Made by a program: the position numbers and the translations under genes. Below, piece after piece: positions 59,431 through 64,000 of a DNA stretch of 64,000 bases. The stretch covers positions 3,041,702-3,105,701 of the forward strand of contig JAJEKV010000084.1 in assembly GCA_021234155.1 (NCBI GenBank), written 5' to 3'. Position 1 is the first letter of the stretch. Each line of letters starts with the position of its first letter. A model generated the notes under the pieces. The model had not been told where the DNA came from. It did no database searches and was given only the letters and a program-made list of their open reading frames with translations. Origin of the DNA: Isoetes taiwanensis (taxonomy: Eukaryota > Streptophyta > Lycopodiopsida > Isoetales > Isoetaceae).

Positions 59431-62011
59431 GTGATGAGTCTTGTTCTATTTTTGAAATCAAAAGAGGCATCAGGCAAGTATGTCCACTGGCACCATTCTT
59501 ATTTAATATAGCTGCAGAGGGATTTTCACAGTTTTTTTATTTAAGCCTCAAAAGATGGAGCGGATCACAACAAATATGCAATTAGTATGCAGACAACTCT
59601 TTTCTTTTCTTACAAGTAGCAGAAGACAACTTAATGAATGCAAGTCAATTGCTTGATACTTTCTCTTTAGCATGTGGATGCCTCATAAACTGGAAGAAGT
59701 GTTATGTACAGTGCGCGGGGGAAGGCACACATCCTAATTGTCTTGAACATCTTCCATAGAAAGTCATTCCAAAAGGAGAAAGCTCCAAGCTCCTAGCAAC
59801 GGTTGGAATACATACAACTAGTATTTAGGACAATATGATTCTTGGACTCCAAAGACACTTAAACTGGTGGAAAGTTGCAAAGCTATCATTAGCTTGAAGG
59901 ATTGTAGCAGCAAAGCATGTGTTATGTAGCATCCATATCTATGTGTCCTCACTCTTAATTGCTCCACTTGATAAGGCACACAAGATGGAAGCAACAATTC
60001 TAAATTTTGTTTGGGAAGGCAATGAAGAAGGTGCATTTGACAAAATTGCATGGTGGAAGTGTAGAAGGGCAAAGGAAGAAGGGGGTATTAGCATGATAAA
60101 GCAAAATACTAGTGGCAAAATTCATCTGGAAAAAGTCAATTCACCGGGTCTATTACTCATTATTCAAGCTTTACTATTCTCATGCTATTATAATAAAACA
60201 TCGGTACCGAGTTCACTTCCATGGTCGCTTTTCAATAATTTAAGACCATGTTTGAAGTCCCCTTTCCTTAAGAGGTTGCTTGATGCATGGAAAACATTGA
60301 AAAAGCTGTTCACATTAAGCAACAATGATCTCATGTTGTTACCACCCCACCGTGGTGGATCCGACTGAATTTCCATAATAAGAATGGACTCCTAGCTTTA
60401 ACAGCTGATGCCCGTGTAGGAAGAAGGTGGATCACCTGTGGCATAAATTATTGTGCACCATGGTACAAGAGCAACAAGTTTAGTGGATGGGCGGAGTTTA
60501 ATGATGAATTTGGGCTAAAAGGTTATGACATGGCAATATGGGATTGTATAGCAACAATTTTGCCAGATCACATAAAATGTATACGGACCATGCCTTGGGT
60601 TCCCCATCTTTCCCTTCAGGCAACGCCATTTGTAAAGTCATCTTACAAATATCTGAAGATGTCTGATGTCATCTCCTTAGACTCCAAGTGGAATATGCAA
60701 GCTACACTAACAGAAATTAAGAATGTGTGGAACTGGTTAAAATTCACCCCCCCAAGGGTGTGCTCGCTTATTTGGCAAGTTGTGCATGGAGTCCTCCAGG
60801 TGAATACACGAGTTTTAAAGTATTAAAAAAGGATGGGGCATGATGAAGCTGGCGTGGGGTGAGCTTTGTTGTGACAAAAAAAGATGGTGGATTAGGCTGC
60901 AAAGAACCCCTTCTTACAAGCACAGGCTTTGGCAGCTAAATTTATCTGGCGGAATCATTCAAGTCATCCCTTGCTTCGAAGTTTGTTTCTTATTGGCTGA
61001 AGCAAGGGAAGCTCCTAGGTAAGCCATTTCTCTCCGAGGTCAGTGCTTTGTTTTACGGTTTCAAGGTGGCCCCTGGCATGTCTCCTGTTATGAGGAAGAT
61101 TCTCCAGACTTGGTTGAATGTGATGCATCTCTTCTCCCCTATGGATCCTTCTAGGGATGCAGGTGGATTCAGCCTACTTTAATATATCATGATTTGGGAG
61201 AGAGAGATGGACTTCCCTTGGTTCTCTCACACCCTCGTATCTTTTCCAAGTAGAAAGGTTGCGGAATAACTTTGTTGCAATACCTCTGGGTTAATGGCAA
61301 ATGGATTAACTGGACTGCATTCAAGGGTATAATCTTGGATCCAGGTCAAGGGGACTATAAAGTATTAAGGGAGATCCTATGGAATGCCACCAATTTAACA
61401 AGTATTGTGGGTCCTTGTGAGAAGTGGCTACATGATGGGCATATACAATATAGTGTGGCGAGAATATATAGTGATTTGTGCCCTTGAAAGTCGAGGAAAG
61501 GCTCGAGGTCTGGAAGTCTATTTGTTCTAGGAAGATTCGGTTCTTTAGATGGTTAACTCTTCAAAGGTGGCTAAGTACTAAGGAAATTTTATTTAATAAG
61601 GGTATCACGGTTGATGACATGTATCCACTTGATTGTCAAGTCACTGAATCTATTGCACACCTCTTCTTTTACCCCCTGATTGCAGAGTTCTGGCAGTGGG
61701 TCTGTCCTATAATTGAGCTCATGCTATACTGATTGGTTTGGCCAAAATTGATAATGATGTTGAATCGCTGCTGCATAGAAGCCTCCCTTGTGAATCTGAC
61801 GCTCTGGGTTATTTGGAAGCATCGGTGTGATGTGGCTCTGGGTGGTCAGGAGATCTCCGTGGTGAAGCTAAAAAACTCTTTCAATCTGGAAGTTGCTTTG
61901 GTGGCATTATCACATCATAGAAAAGAAAGTTATAAACTACAACACAGGATACAACAATGGTCTTTCTCGACTCGCAAGTCGAGAAAAACAGCTCAAAATA
62001 AAAAAACATAG

Positions 62012-64000
62012 TTTTGAGGGCCATAGGTTATTTTTGCAGAGATCCCATTCTAAAATAGTTGACAAAACCTATAAACGATTAAGCCCTATGAATTAAACCA
62101 ATGTAAACCTTGTGCAACTTTGTGTTAGGAACTATAGAAGACGATCACATACATCAAAGAGTACTTACCCCATTTTGTGTCCTAAATATACCTTCAAAAT
62201 GGGTCAACAAGGTTTAAAGTATATCATGATCTTTGAAAAGTTAATTTTATACCCTAGAATAAAAATATGTGCACCTATAATGACAACGTAACGTGTAACG
62301 TGTGATAGTAACGCACATATAAAAAGGGAAATTGGGTACATATAAATAGACTTGTCAAATTTTAGTTACATATTAGTATTTATTTTATAATTGTTATTTC
62401 AACATCTTTATACCCCGTTTTTTTCCTATACCCCGCCTTTTTTTCCCGCCCATACTTGAAATCTGAAATCTGGTACATATATTTGAGCCGAACATATATT
62501 TGAGCCGAAGATCCTTTTGTTCCACTTGGAAAAGCTACTCTCTGTTTATGACAAAGCTTCAGCAAATCCTGATTTGCTTCTTGTTCCAATAGATCTGCAT
62601 GGTATTCCTTCTTATTCGCAGAAGAAGCTTCGTTAACCACAAATTTTCTCCAAGGGCTTCAAAATCTCAGAAGCTCATGTGCTTCAAAAGCTTGCCCGTT
62701 CATAGTTTCAATCATGCGTTCATAGTTTTAATCCTGCGCTCATGGCGCATATGCCACAACTATATGAAGACGAAAGGCCCATTCCGTAAATTCTTCTATA
62801 GCAGTTAAAAAATATTCTTGCTGGATGCTCTAAATCCCTTGGAGATATTAGCCCCCCTGTAGATTTGAATAACATAGCCCCAAGAAATTGAAATCGACCA
62901 TCTTTTTTATCTGCCATAGCAGATTGATTGCTGTAGTAGCCCTACTAGATCTGCATCAAATCTAGATGAAAAAAGGATCGAGTGCAGAAGACAGGGTCGG
63001 CTGCTTCTGCTTGAGCTTGGCCGCACCCTATGCCATACTATATTTCTTGCCCCTGTGTTGTCATAGACATGCATCCATATGTCTCTCACAGGCTCGACAG
63101 GGTAGAATAAACTAAACATGTATGAAAGGGTGGTTTCTGATGCTAGCTCGGTCAAATTAAAAAACATATATGAAACCCTAATCCTAGAGGACTATAAGTG
63201 GCGATTCTTAGATGGACATGTGGTCGAGATGTAATATGGCCACCCCCTTACCCATTAAAATTTATCTTAGGTTCTAATTGGCTATCTCGATAAGTTTTTT
63301 CCCACGTACAAAAAATCGAATTGGCCACACCTTATGCCTAGCCGGATTTAGTAAATATCGAATTGGCTACTAAACGAGTAAAATATACAAATTCATGTTT
63401 TGAACTGGCCACTACCCTTCGGTCAGGGCATGAACGTATCCTACGCTGGCGTAGCCAACCATTTCTGAAAAAATATGAATATGTGGCCAACTGGCCTACC
63501 GGGGCTAAAAAAATACCCTGTCCTGGGTTTGGAAAAATAGGCCGGATTTGATTTCCAGAATCAAGCAAGGAGCATCACGAAGAAAATGGGAAGGATCGAA
63601 GAACACAGTAACAAAAGAGGCAGTCGAATCAGAGAAGTGCAAAGCGCCAAGGGTGCACACAGATCCAAAAATCGAAGGTTAGGCAGCTGAATCATGGGAG
63701 CTTGAAAACCTGCTGGCAAAATCAGTGAACCTGTCCAGAATCGATGGAGCCTAGAAGCTGGAGGGCCGAGCTTCGATTCATATTCTAGCAAGCCCCTTTT
63801 GGCCCAAGTATGATGGGGCGGAGCTTCGATGGTGTAGCTTTGGCAGCTCCTCGTTCTTCGTCCACCATAGCTTCACATCATCTCTCTGTCGGATCTACTG
63901 TGGAGCTTGCAAATTTGGAGCAGTGTCGAATTTGAGTTCCCCTGCTAAATCCCTTTTGTTATCTGAAGCTTAGATTCTAATGAAGCTAGAACCTGCTAAA
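62012..64000. other. Right-end spacer, no supported gene
   Basis: AT-rich. A minus-strand frame at 62640-62380 (MVNEASSANKKEYHADLLEQ) is the only one with protein-like composition, but it is unrecognised and probably chance. At 63190-63545 the motif (a)ttggc(c/t)a recurs on both strands. Confidence 0.4.

Larger units (their letters stand above)
58050..62011 (+). pseudogene. Decayed L1-like LINE ORF2 (reverse transcriptase to C-terminal zf-RVT)
   Basis: In order: LGMDGIPIEFFQQMKAYF (58225), RT motif A LDFIKAYDSIWW (58641-58676), RGIRQVCPLAPFLFNIAAEG (about 59465-59525), catalytic box YADN instead of YADD (59586-59597), ACGCLINWKKC, LNFVWEGNEEGAFDKIAWWK (about 60000), then two zf-RVT-like blocks, WNWLKFTPPRVCSLIWQVVH (60727) and VWKSICSRKIRFFRWLTLQR with ESIAHLFF (61508-61665), and WVIWKHRCDVALG. 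It ends in an A-rich stretch near 62000. There are many stops and shifts. The endonuclease half is missing. It is interrupted by 58472-58551 and 58786-59430. Confidence 0.8.

Noticed and set aside
62380-62640. 86-codon minus-strand frame as a gene
   Set aside because: No recognisable motif, no splice context and no second copy to compare; likely chance.

Overview
The window looks like nuclear DNA of a land plant. It has an intron-rich, plant-type P-class PPR gene (EMB976-like), a fragment of a plant KORRIGAN-type GH9 endoglucanase, plant-like Copia and LINE remnants and AT-rich introns. Several features (a Crypton-like tyrosine recombinase, a LINE with a CxxC..HxxxxC tail domain) hint at a seed-free or gymnosperm lineage, but the species cannot be named from sequence alone. 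No rRNA, tRNA or bacterial-type operon was seen.

Layout. Positions 1-1014 hold the 3' half of an intron-containing tyrosine recombinase gene. Positions 1459-47310 are three head-to-tail copies of one ~15.3 kb unit (1459-16700, 16701-32003, 32004-47310). In plus-strand order each unit carries: a GH9/KORRIGAN fragment (+); a small three-exon gene resembling the mitochondrial ATP synthase 6 kDa subunit (+); a long spacer with a poly-A tract and a 68-bp hAT end fragment; an unrecognised acidic coding remnant (+); a MITE-like element and a GA/CT foldback; a telo-box minisatellite leading into a Pro-rich open frame (+); the eight-exon PPR gene (-); and an upstream spacer with a foldback and a second poly-A tract.

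From 47311 the array is replaced by nested transposons. A Copia-type element (probable 5' LTR, PBS, gag) is split by two related elements lying head to tail (49052-56155 and 56159-57294), each bordered by AAT. When they are removed the gag frame reads through. A decayed L1-like LINE (about 58050-62011) follows and is itself split by a complete 645-bp hAT-type foldback (58786-59430) with an exact 8-bp target duplication. Three 5'-truncated 3' ends of a second LINE family, with (ATTCT)n tails, lie at about 47821-48345, 54850-55370 and 58472-58551. Positions 62012-64000 show no convincing gene.

Caution. Differences between the three units concentrate at CAG/CTG and CG sites and at homopolymers, in patches (worst at about 12.9-19.9 kb). 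This looks more like consensus error at methylated cytosines than evolution, so many frameshifts reported here may not be real. Family assignments rest on recognition by eye; no database search was run.
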